Shown: positions 8,063 to 16,286 of the stretch, one piece after another | Layout of the letters: each line of letters opens with the position of its first letter | Numbering within the stretch: position 1 is the first letter of the stretch | NCBI RefSeq assembly: GCF_007992435.1 | Contig: NZ_BKAG01000001.1 | Location: 62,001 to 126,000, forward strand | Reading direction: 5' to 3' | Source of the DNA: Prosthecobacter gellanilyticus | GTDB taxonomy: Bacteria; Verrucomicrobiota; Verrucomicrobiia; Verrucomicrobiales; Verrucomicrobiaceae | DNA: 64,000 bases | The notes under the pieces: generated by a model | Told to the model about the DNA's origin: nothing | The model's database searches: none | The model's input: only the letters and a program-made list of their open reading frames with translations | Translations under genes and position numbers: made by a program

Positions 8063-9397
8063 CTAAGGCACACCGCGCAGCGGCTGTTCTTTGATGGCGG
8101 TTTGGCTCCATTGGGTCTTCTGAAGCTCGGCAAAAGTCTTCCGGCGGGCGGAGGGCGTGCCGTCCTTCGCCATCAGCACGCGTAGGTCCGGGATGTCTCC
8201 TTGGATCCGGCCGACCAACTGATTGTTGTAGAGATCCAGGCTGGCATTTTCGTTGGCAAAACTCCAGCCATTGAGGGTGACCGAGAGCCAGTGGATCTCC
8301 GCAGACAATCCGGTGAAAGTAAACCTTCCGTCCGCAGGCAGCTCGAGCAACTGATGATCCCAGGCGTCCTCACGCCCGAGCATGATCTTGATGCCCGGAG
8401 GAACTTTCTCACCCTCCGGCAGGATCACCCGACCCTTCAAGGTGTAAGCCTGGATCACAGGCAGATCACCGACATCCAAAGTGCTGCCAGTCTTGCCCGG
8501 CTGAATCACACGCGCTGGCACCGCGCCCTTGTCCTTGAGGCTGTCCATCATGCCATAAACAAAATACGGCTGCTCTCCGTGCACATTGTAAAACGTGAAG
8601 CGTCCCTGCTCATCACAAGCGATGGATTGATCCCCGAAGAACTGCGTGGCATCGCGGTTGTCCTGCACCAGCCCGACCTGGGCACGAGGCACCGGCTTGC
8701 CATCCTTCACCACACGACCGGTGATAGTGGCCCCGACCTCCATCGAGATATCACGAAGCTCTTCGTCAGGCTTCAGCTTCTCCGCCACGCGGGGAGCGAG
8801 GCCGCGTGACCTAACCATGAGTGAGACAAACTCTAGTGGATCCTTCGCCGTGATCGTGAACTTTCCCTCGTCATCCGACACCGCCAGTGAATCCACATCG
8901 TGAAAGCCCAGGCCTTCCCGCTTGTCCGTTTTAAACCATCGCGGGCTGATGACCGCGCCCGTCAACGGCTTGCCTTTGTTATCGAGCACACGCCCCTGCA
9001 CATAGCGCTGACGCCCCAGCTTCGCGAGATCCAGTGGCTCCAGCGTGGCCCGCATCTCGCCCTTCGCCGGGTCCACTTTCTCCACCTGCACCGGGCGGTG
9101 ATGCGGCGCCGTAACGAGCACATTGAAGACCAGCTCGGGATCTAATGAGGCAATACGAAAACGCCCCTCTTTGTCCGTGCGCCCGCTCTTGGCGCAGTCC
9201 GCATAGCAGCTCGGACACAGCGGGCTGTGACCATGCTTCACCCTCGCCGTGTCCATCATCACCGTGGCTCCCGCGATGGGTGCTCCATCCGCCCCCTTCA
9301 CCACACCCACCAGATCCGGTCGCGTCGGTTCAGCAGCGAAAACGACCATGCACGGAACAAAAGCGAGCAGAGGCAAAAGCGAGCGGAGATGACGCAT
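8063..9397 (-). CDS. Secreted carboxypeptidase-regulatory-like domain protein
   Basis: Exported protein of 444 residues with a signal peptide (MRHLRSLLPLLAFVPCMVVFA). It contains about three to four consecutive beta-sandwich units of the CarboxypepD_reg type: LVGVVKGADGAPIAGATV near 29, YVQGRVLDNKGKPLTGAV near 132, TGRVVKDGKPVPRAQV near 224 and LKGRVILPEGEKVPPG near 314. A CPSCYADC segment near residue 60 could form disulfides. Such modules are transthyretin-like and often bind surfaces or carbohydrates. No catalytic motif is seen. Its position directly upstream of the M14-like peptidase suggests a functional pair. Confidence 0.75.
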   Translation of the reverse strand: MRHLRSLLPLLAFVPCMVVFAAEPTRPDLVGVVKGADGAPIAGATVMMDTARVKHGHSPLCPSCYADCAKSGRTDKEGRFRIASLDPELVFNVLVTAPHHRPVQVEKVDPAKGEMRATLEPLDLAKLGRQRYVQGRVLDNKGKPLTGAVISPRWFKTDKREGLGFHDVDSLAVSDDEGKFTITAKDPLEFVSLMVRSRGLAPRVAEKLKPDEELRDISMEVGATITGRVVKDGKPVPRAQVGLVQDNRDATQFFGDQSIACDEQGRFTFYNVHGEQPYFVYGMMDSLKDKGAVPARVIQPGKTGSTLDVGDLPVIQAYTLKGRVILPEGEKVPPGIKIMLGREDAWDHQLLELPADGRFTFTGLSAEIHWLSVTLNGWSFANENASLDLYNNQLVGRIQGDIPDLRVLMAKDGTPSARRKTFAELQKTQWSQTAIKEQPLRGVP

Positions 9398-9466
9398 GAG
9401 ATCATGCCATCATAAATCCTGAGGAACGGCAATTTAATCTCTGCGCTGGCGTCTACTTGGCGACGC

Positions 9467-10417
9467 TTACTTCAAAGGCACGCTCCACAAGTGCTTGCCG
9501 GAAGTGATGAAAAGGGTCTTGCCATCCTTTCCGCCAAAGGCGCAGTTGCAGCATTCATCCGGGGAGGTGGGGATGAAGTCGATGAGCTTGCCGGAGGGCG
9601 AGAGAATGTAGCAACCGGCCTTGAAGCGCGTGGTCTCGTAGTCGTTCGCGGTGTTCGTGCCAGCCGCGACATAGAGGCGGCCTTCCTTGTCCATCTTCAT
9701 GCCATCAGGGCCGCGGCCGTCTTTCCAGTCGAAGAGAACCTTGCGTGTATCGTAGATCACGCTGCCCTTTTCATCGAGCTCATAGCGCAGCAGTTTGCGG
9801 GAGCCACCGTGGCTGTTGTTATTGTTGTCGGCGATGTAGAGATAGCGGTCATCAGGCGAGATGAGGATGCCGTTCGGACGCTCGGCGCCATAGGTGTTCA
9901 GCATCTGCACCTCACCAGACTTCTCGATGCGATACACACCCTCGATGGCATGCCGGGGCACGCCGGCCTTCATGCTCGGCACCGACCAGATCTCCATGCC
10001 TTCCCTCGGACCATAACGCGGATCGGTGAAGTGGATGCGGCCTTTCGAGTCCATGCAAAGATCGTTAGGCGAGTTGAAGCGCTTACCATTAAAACGATCC
10101 GCCAGCACCGTGACACCTCCATCCTTCTCCGTGCGGGTCACACGACGCAGCCCCGATTCACAAGCCACGAGACGGCCTTCGCGGTCAAACAGCAGGCCGT
10201 TGGAGGCATTGTGCCGGAACACCGTGATACGGCCCTTCGGGTCCATGCGGTTGATATGCTTGCCATCGGTGAAGTAAAGCGAGCCATCCTTCCACGCAGG
10301 CCCCTCCCCTGCCCCGATGAGACCATGGTCCGTCGGCTTCGCCCCGGGAACAATTGGCGACGGCATGGTGGAGCATGAAGCGAGAACGAGCGGGACAAGC
10401 AGCAGGAGGGATTTCAT
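9467..10417 (-). CDS. SMP-30/gluconolactonase-like lipoprotein
   Basis: Six-bladed propeller protein of 316 residues related to SMP-30/gluconolactonase/LRE enzymes, which hydrolyse sugar lactones with a bound divalent metal. The start at 10417 gives a lipoprotein signal with lipobox LASC (MKSLLLLVPLVLASCS), so it should be tethered to a membrane. Typical segments are EGPAWKDGSLYFTDG near 35, SPNDLCMDSKGRIHFTDPRYG near 115, RPNGILISPDDRYLYIAD near 180 and GPDGMKMDKEGRLYVA near 245; the Glu, Asn and Asp metal ligands are in these. It is the first gene of the leftward block. The specific lactone is unknown. Confidence 0.83.
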   Translation of the reverse strand: MKSLLLLVPLVLASCSTMPSPIVPGAKPTDHGLIGAGEGPAWKDGSLYFTDGKHINRMDPKGRITVFRHNASNGLLFDREGRLVACESGLRRVTRTEKDGGVTVLADRFNGKRFNSPNDLCMDSKGRIHFTDPRYGPREGMEIWSVPSMKAGVPRHAIEGVYRIEKSGEVQMLNTYGAERPNGILISPDDRYLYIADNNNNSHGGSRKLLRYELDEKGSVIYDTRKVLFDWKDGRGPDGMKMDKEGRLYVAAGTNTANDYETTRFKAGCYILSPSGKLIDFIPTSPDECCNCAFGGKDGKTLFITSGKHLWSVPLK

Positions 10418-10457
10418 GAGTGGCGCAGAACAGAATGGAATAGAACGCGCATCCAAC

Positions 10458-10489
10458 CGCGTTCTCTGCCTGATGAAAAGCCTGCTTTT
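10458..10489. repeat. Left copy of 32-bp direct repeat
   Basis: Thirty-two bases identical to 13062-13093. The right copy spans the start of the PQQ-propeller gene at 13077; this left copy therefore contains a stub of that gene's first codons (ATG at 10473) that quickly runs into a stop. It ends two bases before the stop codon of the intervening 800-residue gene, as expected for a duplication made by insertion. Confidence 0.9.
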
Positions 10490-10491
10490 CC

Positions 10492-12894
10492 TCACTCGGT
10501 CTTCTGCCGTTCTGTCTCGGCAATGATTCGGCCGATCAGCCAATGGCGGCCGGTTGTCCAACCAAGGAGCAAGTGAGAGTCTGGCGGCGACTCCGGACAC
10601 TGGCCTTTCATGGCACGCTGCAGTCCAGCAATCAGGGGCTGGAGCACCTCTTGCAGGCTATTTGGCTCAAACGACAAAAATAGCCCTGCGCGGTAAAGAA
10701 ACTCCCGCTGCGCATTCTGAGTCAGCCCGGACAAGAAATAGATCATCTGGCGCCAGGCGTAGGCGGCGTTTTTGACCATGATCAGGCGCGCATGGTGATT
10801 GCCGCTCCTTTGCCTCAGCCGCCGGATGATCCAGAGCCAGCAACGAATGGCCGCTGCTTCGCGATCAACAGGCAGGTTCAGTGTCTCTATCAACACAGAG
10901 AGGTTTTGGGTGGTGAGGATCTGTTGTTGCTCGATCACCATGCCATTGGCCGCGGGATGTCCGGCCTTGGAGTTGTCGATCTTCGCACGCTTCCAGCAAA
11001 GCTGGCTGAATGGATCTTGTGACGTTCCCATGGCGAGATTCCACCACGAGCGTCGCGCTGTCTCAGGGCTCGGAACTTCCATGGCGAGGACATTGTCGAA
11101 ATCAGCATTGTAGTAGAAATGATACAGCGTGCCCTGCAGCTCGCCTGCCGCAGCTTTGGCCGCGTGAAGAAACTTGGGCCCGAACTCGCCCATGAAGATG
11201 TCGCTGGCAATTTCCTCGACCAGAGGCAGATCCAGTCCAGCCTGCCTGGCAAGGCCACTGAATTCTCGAACAAGGCGATTGGGGAGAATCGCCTGCGGAA
11301 AGGCTGTCAGGGCCGTGGACGCAATATCCCTCAAGGCAGAGACGGCAGCCTGACGTGTGTCTTCAGTCTTGGACCGCCACGGTTCAATCACGGCCACCCA
11401 AGGAAGTTCTTCGATGCGGATCTGGCTTTCCAGATTGAGCAGCAGCAACGAGCGTCTCTTGCGAAAGGCACGATACACATCTGCCTGCACGCGGCGCAAC
11501 GCGTCATCCTTGATCTCCGCGGCATGGATCTCAGCAGTCACTTTCGGAAGCACCAAGGCCAGAGAATCTCCAGACGTGAGCACACGTTTAGACACAAGAT
11601 TGTCGAGGGTGTCACACCGAGCACGCCCCACTTTCCAGACAATGGATTCCGGAAGAGAGCTGCCCTGGACAACATCAGGAAGCTCTTCCGGAGTTACTGG
11701 TGCCATCAACGATGAAGTGTCGGTGAGGCCTGCATCTTGGGGGAAGTCTGCCAACCTGCGAGCGATCACTTTGGCCAGATCAGAATGAAGCGACAGTGCC
11801 ACTGACTGGGCTTGTTCTCGACGTAGCCGCAAACGCTGTGCGGAGCCTGGCTGGCCATGCTTGGCCAGATAGCGCGCCACGATCAGGCGTATGAGACCAA
11901 GCTCACGTCTTGGAAGGTTGCCGATGTCGGGAAGGGCACGACGCAGCAGTTCACGGAGTTGGTAGAAGTTGTCGTCACGTCTGTCCGGCTTGGCACATTT
12001 TTGATGCGCTCGGCGAAGAACTTCATAGTCCTCCAACAACTCAGATACCCTGGTTTCCCAACGCTGTGGAATGGACTGGAGCGGCCAGCCTCCGACCACA
12101 GGAAAACGGCCGTCAGCATTCACGGGCACCGGAAGACCATCACCACCCCTGGCCAGGTCAGGTGCCTCACCTTGAACCGTTTCTAAGACCAGGCCTACCA
12201 AACGATCCATCATGGGAATCCAGACAGTGATCATCTCACGCTGCACCATGTATCCTTTATGCTCGCTCATCCCATTGAGCGCGGTCACCAGCTCACCAGT
12301 CGTCTGGACTGAGACCTCCGCGCTTGAGCTTCGCGCCTTGTCCGAAGGGACAGGATAGAATCTCAACCGGTCAAAGAAAGGCGAGATCTCATGGAGCACC
12401 TTGGCGGCTGCATCAGGCTGGTCCTGCTGCATCAACCAAACGACCACAAGCAGGGCGCCCTCTTCCGGCACTGTGATTTCATAGCGGCCATTCCACAGCC
12501 ACTCCGAGAGCATGGTCAGGCCATGAACGCTCAAGAAGAACTCGTTGATGATCGCCCGTCCGCTGTCTGGAGCCAGTTCCAGGGCTTTGAGAATGGCCTG
12601 CTCATGTTCGAGCATCGGACCTCCGGCCAGCAGGTTTCCGGTGACAAATCCTCCGGTGACAACTTCCGGAGTCGCCCACACTGGCACGCCCTTCGCAGGC
12701 TGGCGTGATCCCACCTCAAACGCACCTGCGGCCATGCCCTGAAGCACTGCCCGCCACTGCCCAGCCTTGGCCATGGCACGCTCACGAACGGCCAGATCAG
12801 CGTGACTCTCCACAGCCTTCAGCGCCTTGCCCAACTGACCTGCCGCATAACCAGAATTTGCCTGCATCGTGGAAATGGATGGAACTGAACTCAT
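10492..12894 (-). CDS. Uncharacterised 800-residue protein between direct repeats
   Basis: I do not recognise a named domain. The protein is about 800 residues, largely alpha-helical by composition, without a signal peptide or a convincing membrane span, so probably cytosolic. Notable stretches are WLMQQDQPDAAAKVLHEI near 150, a long charged helical middle, and a C-terminal part with GMVIEQQQILTTQNLSVL near 655 and KNAAYAWRQMIYFLSGL near 715, the latter reading like the best-conserved core. The start at 12894 is a choice: an in-frame codon at 13017 would extend it by 41 less protein-like residues. No Shine-Dalgarno is evident. The gene fills the space between two identical 32-bp repeats, pointing to horizontal acquisition. 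Confidence 0.7.
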   Translation of the reverse strand: MSSVPSISTMQANSGYAAGQLGKALKAVESHADLAVRERAMAKAGQWRAVLQGMAAGAFEVGSRQPAKGVPVWATPEVVTGGFVTGNLLAGGPMLEHEQAILKALELAPDSGRAIINEFFLSVHGLTMLSEWLWNGRYEITVPEEGALLVVVWLMQQDQPDAAAKVLHEISPFFDRLRFYPVPSDKARSSSAEVSVQTTGELVTALNGMSEHKGYMVQREMITVWIPMMDRLVGLVLETVQGEAPDLARGGDGLPVPVNADGRFPVVGGWPLQSIPQRWETRVSELLEDYEVLRRAHQKCAKPDRRDDNFYQLRELLRRALPDIGNLPRRELGLIRLIVARYLAKHGQPGSAQRLRLRREQAQSVALSLHSDLAKVIARRLADFPQDAGLTDTSSLMAPVTPEELPDVVQGSSLPESIVWKVGRARCDTLDNLVSKRVLTSGDSLALVLPKVTAEIHAAEIKDDALRRVQADVYRAFRKRRSLLLLNLESQIRIEELPWVAVIEPWRSKTEDTRQAAVSALRDIASTALTAFPQAILPNRLVREFSGLARQAGLDLPLVEEIASDIFMGEFGPKFLHAAKAAAGELQGTLYHFYYNADFDNVLAMEVPSPETARRSWWNLAMGTSQDPFSQLCWKRAKIDNSKAGHPAANGMVIEQQQILTTQNLSVLIETLNLPVDREAAAIRCWLWIIRRLRQRSGNHHARLIMVKNAAYAWRQMIYFLSGLTQNAQREFLYRAGLFLSFEPNSLQEVLQPLIAGLQRAMKGQCPESPPDSHLLLGWTTGRHWLIGRIIAETERQKTE

Positions 12895-13061
12895 GAAGAA
12901 GAGGATCCAGGGGCTGGAGTTGAACCAGCTCCCTCCCGGTCCTGAGCCGAGCGCTCTCACGTTGAGCTTCCCTGGAGTGATGAAATTTCGCTGAGAACTG
13001 TGGCTGCGGTGCCACACTTCGCAAGTCTACATACGAGCGATGCATGGATCTCCATGTCTGA

Positions 13062-13093
13062 CGCGTTCTCTGCCTGATGAAAAGCCTGCTTTT
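13062..13093. repeat. Right copy of 32-bp direct repeat
   Basis: Identical to 10458-10489 in the same orientation. It covers 15 bases upstream of the PQQ-propeller ATG (13077) and its first codons. The two copies enclose 2,572 bases that hold only the 800-residue gene and its flanks. Confidence 0.9.
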
Positions 13094-14483
13094 TCCTGCT
13101 CTGCTTTTGAGCTCCACCTGCCTCGCGGATTCCAACTGGCCGCAGTTTCGCGGGGACGGCGGGCTCGGGCTTGGATCGGGCAAACCGCCCGTGGAGTTTT
13201 CAGCGGAGAAGAATCTGAAGTGGAAGGTGGAGGTGCCGCTGGGACATTCATCGCCCTGCATCTGGGGAGACAAGGTCGCGCTCACAGGCCTGGATGGCGG
13301 CAAGCTGGTGACCTTTTGCCTGAGCCGCACGGATGGCCATGAGCTATGGCGCGTGGCCGTTCCAACAGAGAAGATCGAGAACGCGCACCGCATCGGCAGT
13401 CCGGCAGCGCCGACCTGCTGCACGGATGGCGAGCGTGTGATCTCCTACTTCGGCTCTTATGGCGTGCTGGCTTATGATTGGAGTGGCAAGGAGCTGTGGA
13501 AGAAGCCGCTGCCTGCTCCGGTGGTGGAGTTTGGAACGAGTGCTTCGCCCGTCATCGCGGATGGAAAAGTGATCATCGTGGCGGACCAGGACATCGGCAG
13601 TTACATGATCGCGCTGGATGTGAAGACGGGCGCGGAAGTGTGGAAGGTGGATCGCACCGAGTTCAGGCGCGGCTTCTCCTCGCCCTTCATCTGGAAGCAT
13701 GATGGCATCGAAGAGCTCATCGTCTGCGGCTCGCTGTGGACACGCAGTTATGATCTGAAGGATGGCAAGCAGCGCTGGAGCGTGCGTGGCATGGCGCGTG
13801 TCTCCAATGCCAGCCCGATCGCCGCGGATGGCGTGCTGCTTTTGGTAAGCTGGAATGTCGGCGGTGATGAAGATGACCGCGTGCTCATGGAGCCGCATGA
13901 TGTCTTCCTGGCCGCGAACGATGCCGACAAGGATGGCCTGCTGACGCTGGAGGAGTTCCCCAAGAGCAAAATCAAAGATCGTTATTCTCAGATCGATGCG
14001 AACAAGGACGGCAAAGTGACCAAAGAGGAGTATGAAGTGCTGCGCGGCATGTTTGCAGACGCCGTGAACCAGCTCTTTGCCATCAAACCCGGCGGCAGCG
14101 GTGACATCACAGACACGCATGTCGTCTGGCAGCAGAGCAAGCACCTGCCGTATGTGTCATCGCCCGTCGTGGCGAACGGTCGTGTCTTCACCATGAAGAG
14201 CGGCGGCCTCGCCAGCGCCTACGATGCCCAAAACGGCAGCCCCATTTATCAGGCGGAGCGCGTGGATGCCTCCGGTGACTACTATGCCTCCGCCGTGACC
14301 GCCGATGGCCGGATCTATCTCGTCTCCCAACGCGGCACCGTGGTGGTGCTGGATGCCAAGAGCGAGACGCTGAACGTCCTCGCCCGCAATGAGCTCAAAG
14401 CCCCGGTGTTTGCCTCACCGGCGATTCTTGATGGCGTGATCTACGTCCGCACAGACAAGCACTTGATGGCGTTTGGGATGTGA
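13077..14483 (+). CDS. Secreted PQQ-like beta-propeller protein with EF-hand pair
   Basis: Exported protein of 468 residues with signal peptide MKSLLFPALLLSSTCLA. The mature N terminus WPQFRGDGG is the hallmark of the planctomycete-type PQQ-binding-like propeller. Blades are seen as repeated GxxLxAYDxxxGxxxW-like units, for example VLAYDWSGKELWKKPL and YDLKDGKQRWSVRG. Between blades, around residues 281-325, are two calcium-binding loops, DADKDGLLTLEE and DANKDGKVTKEE, a full EF-hand pair. The enzymatic role, if any, is unknown; it may be a periplasmic scaffold or dehydrogenase-like protein. The promoter region was probably altered by the insertion next door. Confidence 0.83.
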   Translation: MKSLLFPALLLSSTCLADSNWPQFRGDGGLGLGSGKPPVEFSAEKNLKWKVEVPLGHSSPCIWGDKVALTGLDGGKLVTFCLSRTDGHELWRVAVPTEKIENAHRIGSPAAPTCCTDGERVISYFGSYGVLAYDWSGKELWKKPLPAPVVEFGTSASPVIADGKVIIVADQDIGSYMIALDVKTGAEVWKVDRTEFRRGFSSPFIWKHDGIEELIVCGSLWTRSYDLKDGKQRWSVRGMARVSNASPIAADGVLLLVSWNVGGDEDDRVLMEPHDVFLAANDADKDGLLTLEEFPKSKIKDRYSQIDANKDGKVTKEEYEVLRGMFADAVNQLFAIKPGGSGDITDTHVVWQQSKHLPYVSSPVVANGRVFTMKSGGLASAYDAQNGSPIYQAERVDASGDYYASAVTADGRIYLVSQRGTVVVLDAKSETLNVLARNELKAPVFASPAILDGVIYVRTDKHLMAFGM

Positions 14484-14547
14484 GACGGCCTACCTTTCTT
14501 TGCGCTTCACAACCGGGAAGCGACCTTGTTAGGATCATGCATTCGCC

Positions 14548-16119
14548 ATGGAAACTCCCCTCTCGCCTCTTGATTTCGCGCGTCGTGCACGTCGTCTCTA
14601 TGCAAACCGGGGGGCGGTGGTGGATGGGGGCCGACGCTTCACCTATCAGGAGTTCTTTGAGCGCTGTGATCGATGGTCAGCGGCGCTTCAAAAACTCGGG
14701 CTGAAAGCGGGAGATCGGATCGCGAGCATCGCGCCGAACACGCATGCGCATCTGGAGTCTTTTTATGCCGTGCCTCAGATCGGAGCCGTGGTGGTGCCGA
14801 TCAATTTCCGCCTAACTGCGGATGATTTCGCCTACATCCTCAATCACAGCGGCGCGCGCATGGTGTGTGTGCATGAGGACTATCTGGACACGGTGGACAA
14901 GATCCGCGACCGCGTGCCGGGTGTGGAATACTTCGTGGCCTTCACCGGCAAGCGCGAGGGCTGGCTGGACTATGAAAGCACCCTGGCGGCCAGCGAGCCG
15001 CAGTTTGAGCCTGCGGAGATCGATGAGACGGAGATGATCGCGCTGAACTACACCAGCGGCACCACGGCGAATCCGAAAGGCGTGATGGTGACGCATCGCA
15101 ACACGGCGATGAACATCATGGGCCACCTCATGCACACGCGCATCAGCAGCGCCGACAGCTATCTGTGGGTGCTGCCGATGTTTCATGCGAACGGCTGGAC
15201 CTTTGTGTGGACGATGACGGCGGTGGGCGGACTGCATGTCTGTCTTCCGAAAGCGGATCCGAAGCTGATTTTTGAAACCATCAAGCACCACGAGATCACG
15301 CTCATGTGTGCCGCGCCGACAGTGCTCATCAGCATCGCCAATGCACCTGGGGAATGCCGCAGGCAGGCACCACGTGGCGTTCGTGTTTTCACCGCCGGTG
15401 CGCCACCTGCAGCCGCGACCATCGAGAAGGTGGAAGGCGAGCTCGGCTGGGAGATCACACATGTGTATGGCCTAACCGAAGTTTCTCCCATTGTCACCAT
15501 CAGCGAGGTGAGGCCGGAGCATGCGTTGCTGGATGCACGCACGCGGGCCAGCATCAAGGCACGGCAAGGCGTGGAGTATCTGGCCAATGCCGAAGTGCGG
15601 GTGATCGATGATCAAGGCGCCGAGGTTCCCAAGGATGGCGCGACGATGGGTGAGATCGTCATCCGTGGGAATGCGGTGATGAAAGGTTACTACAATGATC
15701 CCGAGGCCACCGCGAAGGCCATCCGCAACGGCTGGTTTCACAGCGGCGACGCGGCCGTGGTGCACCGGGATGGCTACATCGAGATCCGTGATCGTTGGAA
15801 AGACATCATCATCAGTGGTGGTGAGAACATCTCCTCCGTTGAGGTCGAGGGCACGCTGCTGCGTCACCCCGAAGTCCAGGAAGTGGCCGTGGTGGGCATG
15901 CCGCACAAGAAGTGGGGCGAGACACCGCAGGCCTTCATCGTGCCACGGGCAGGTGCATCTCCAGCCGAGGCTGATCTGCGCACTTTCTGCCGCGAGCATC
16001 TCGCGCATTTCAAAGTGCCGCACGGTTTCACCCTGGTGAAGGAGCTCCCCAAAACAGCCACCGGCAAAATCCAAAAGTACGTGCTGCGCGGCGGTCGGGC
16101 AAACATCACGAAGCAATAG
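14548..16119 (+). CDS. Long-chain acyl-CoA synthetase (AMP-binding enzyme)
   Basis: Adenylate-forming ligase of 523 residues that activates a carboxylic (probably fatty) acid to acyl-CoA through an acyl-AMP. The P-loop motif YTSGTTANPKGV is near residue 167, VYGLTEVSP near 307, GWFHSGD near 395, and the C-terminal lysine motif PKTATGKIQK near 503. The MFHANGW stretch matches medium/long-chain ligases of the DMSP-lyase/FadD-like group. The chain-length preference is not readable. It stands alone between the propeller and the TolC-like gene. Confidence 0.9.
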   Translation: METPLSPLDFARRARRLYANRGAVVDGGRRFTYQEFFERCDRWSAALQKLGLKAGDRIASIAPNTHAHLESFYAVPQIGAVVVPINFRLTADDFAYILNHSGARMVCVHEDYLDTVDKIRDRVPGVEYFVAFTGKREGWLDYESTLAASEPQFEPAEIDETEMIALNYTSGTTANPKGVMVTHRNTAMNIMGHLMHTRISSADSYLWVLPMFHANGWTFVWTMTAVGGLHVCLPKADPKLIFETIKHHEITLMCAAPTVLISIANAPGECRRQAPRGVRVFTAGAPPAAATIEKVEGELGWEITHVYGLTEVSPIVTISEVRPEHALLDARTRASIKARQGVEYLANAEVRVIDDQGAEVPKDGATMGEIVIRGNAVMKGYYNDPEATAKAIRNGWFHSGDAAVVHRDGYIEIRDRWKDIIISGGENISSVEVEGTLLRHPEVQEVAVVGMPHKKWGETPQAFIVPRAGASPAEADLRTFCREHLAHFKVPHGFTLVKELPKTATGKIQKYVLRGGRANITKQ

Positions 16120-16129
16120 ACCAAGGAAC

Positions 16130-16227
16130 TTTGGCAGAAAAATGAGGGCAGAAAGATTTCAGCAAATCTTTCTACCAAAACGGGATGGAGGCGCTTCCAC
16201 CCAACCCAGGAACTCCCATGAGTTCCT
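16130..16227. repeat. Third TTTGGCAGAAA repeat plus hairpin
   Basis: Bases 16130-16181 are a self-complementary version of the repeat seen at 5691-5863, with AGATTT and AAATCT arms around a CAGC centre. Bases 16208-16227 form a second perfect 8-bp hairpin (AGGAACTC, CCAT loop, GAGTTCCT). The pair follows the acyl-CoA synthetase gene and may act as its terminator, although no clear T tract follows. Confidence 0.6.
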
Positions 16228-16286
16228 CCGCACGACCCCTTTTCCTTGAATGTTAGACAGGATGCTGAGAGCATGAGCGCTACGGC

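Noticed and set aside
12895-13017. N-terminal extension of the 800-residue protein
   Set aside because: The extra 41 codons give a Ser/Pro/Trp-rich sequence unlike the rest, so the ATG at 12894 is preferred.
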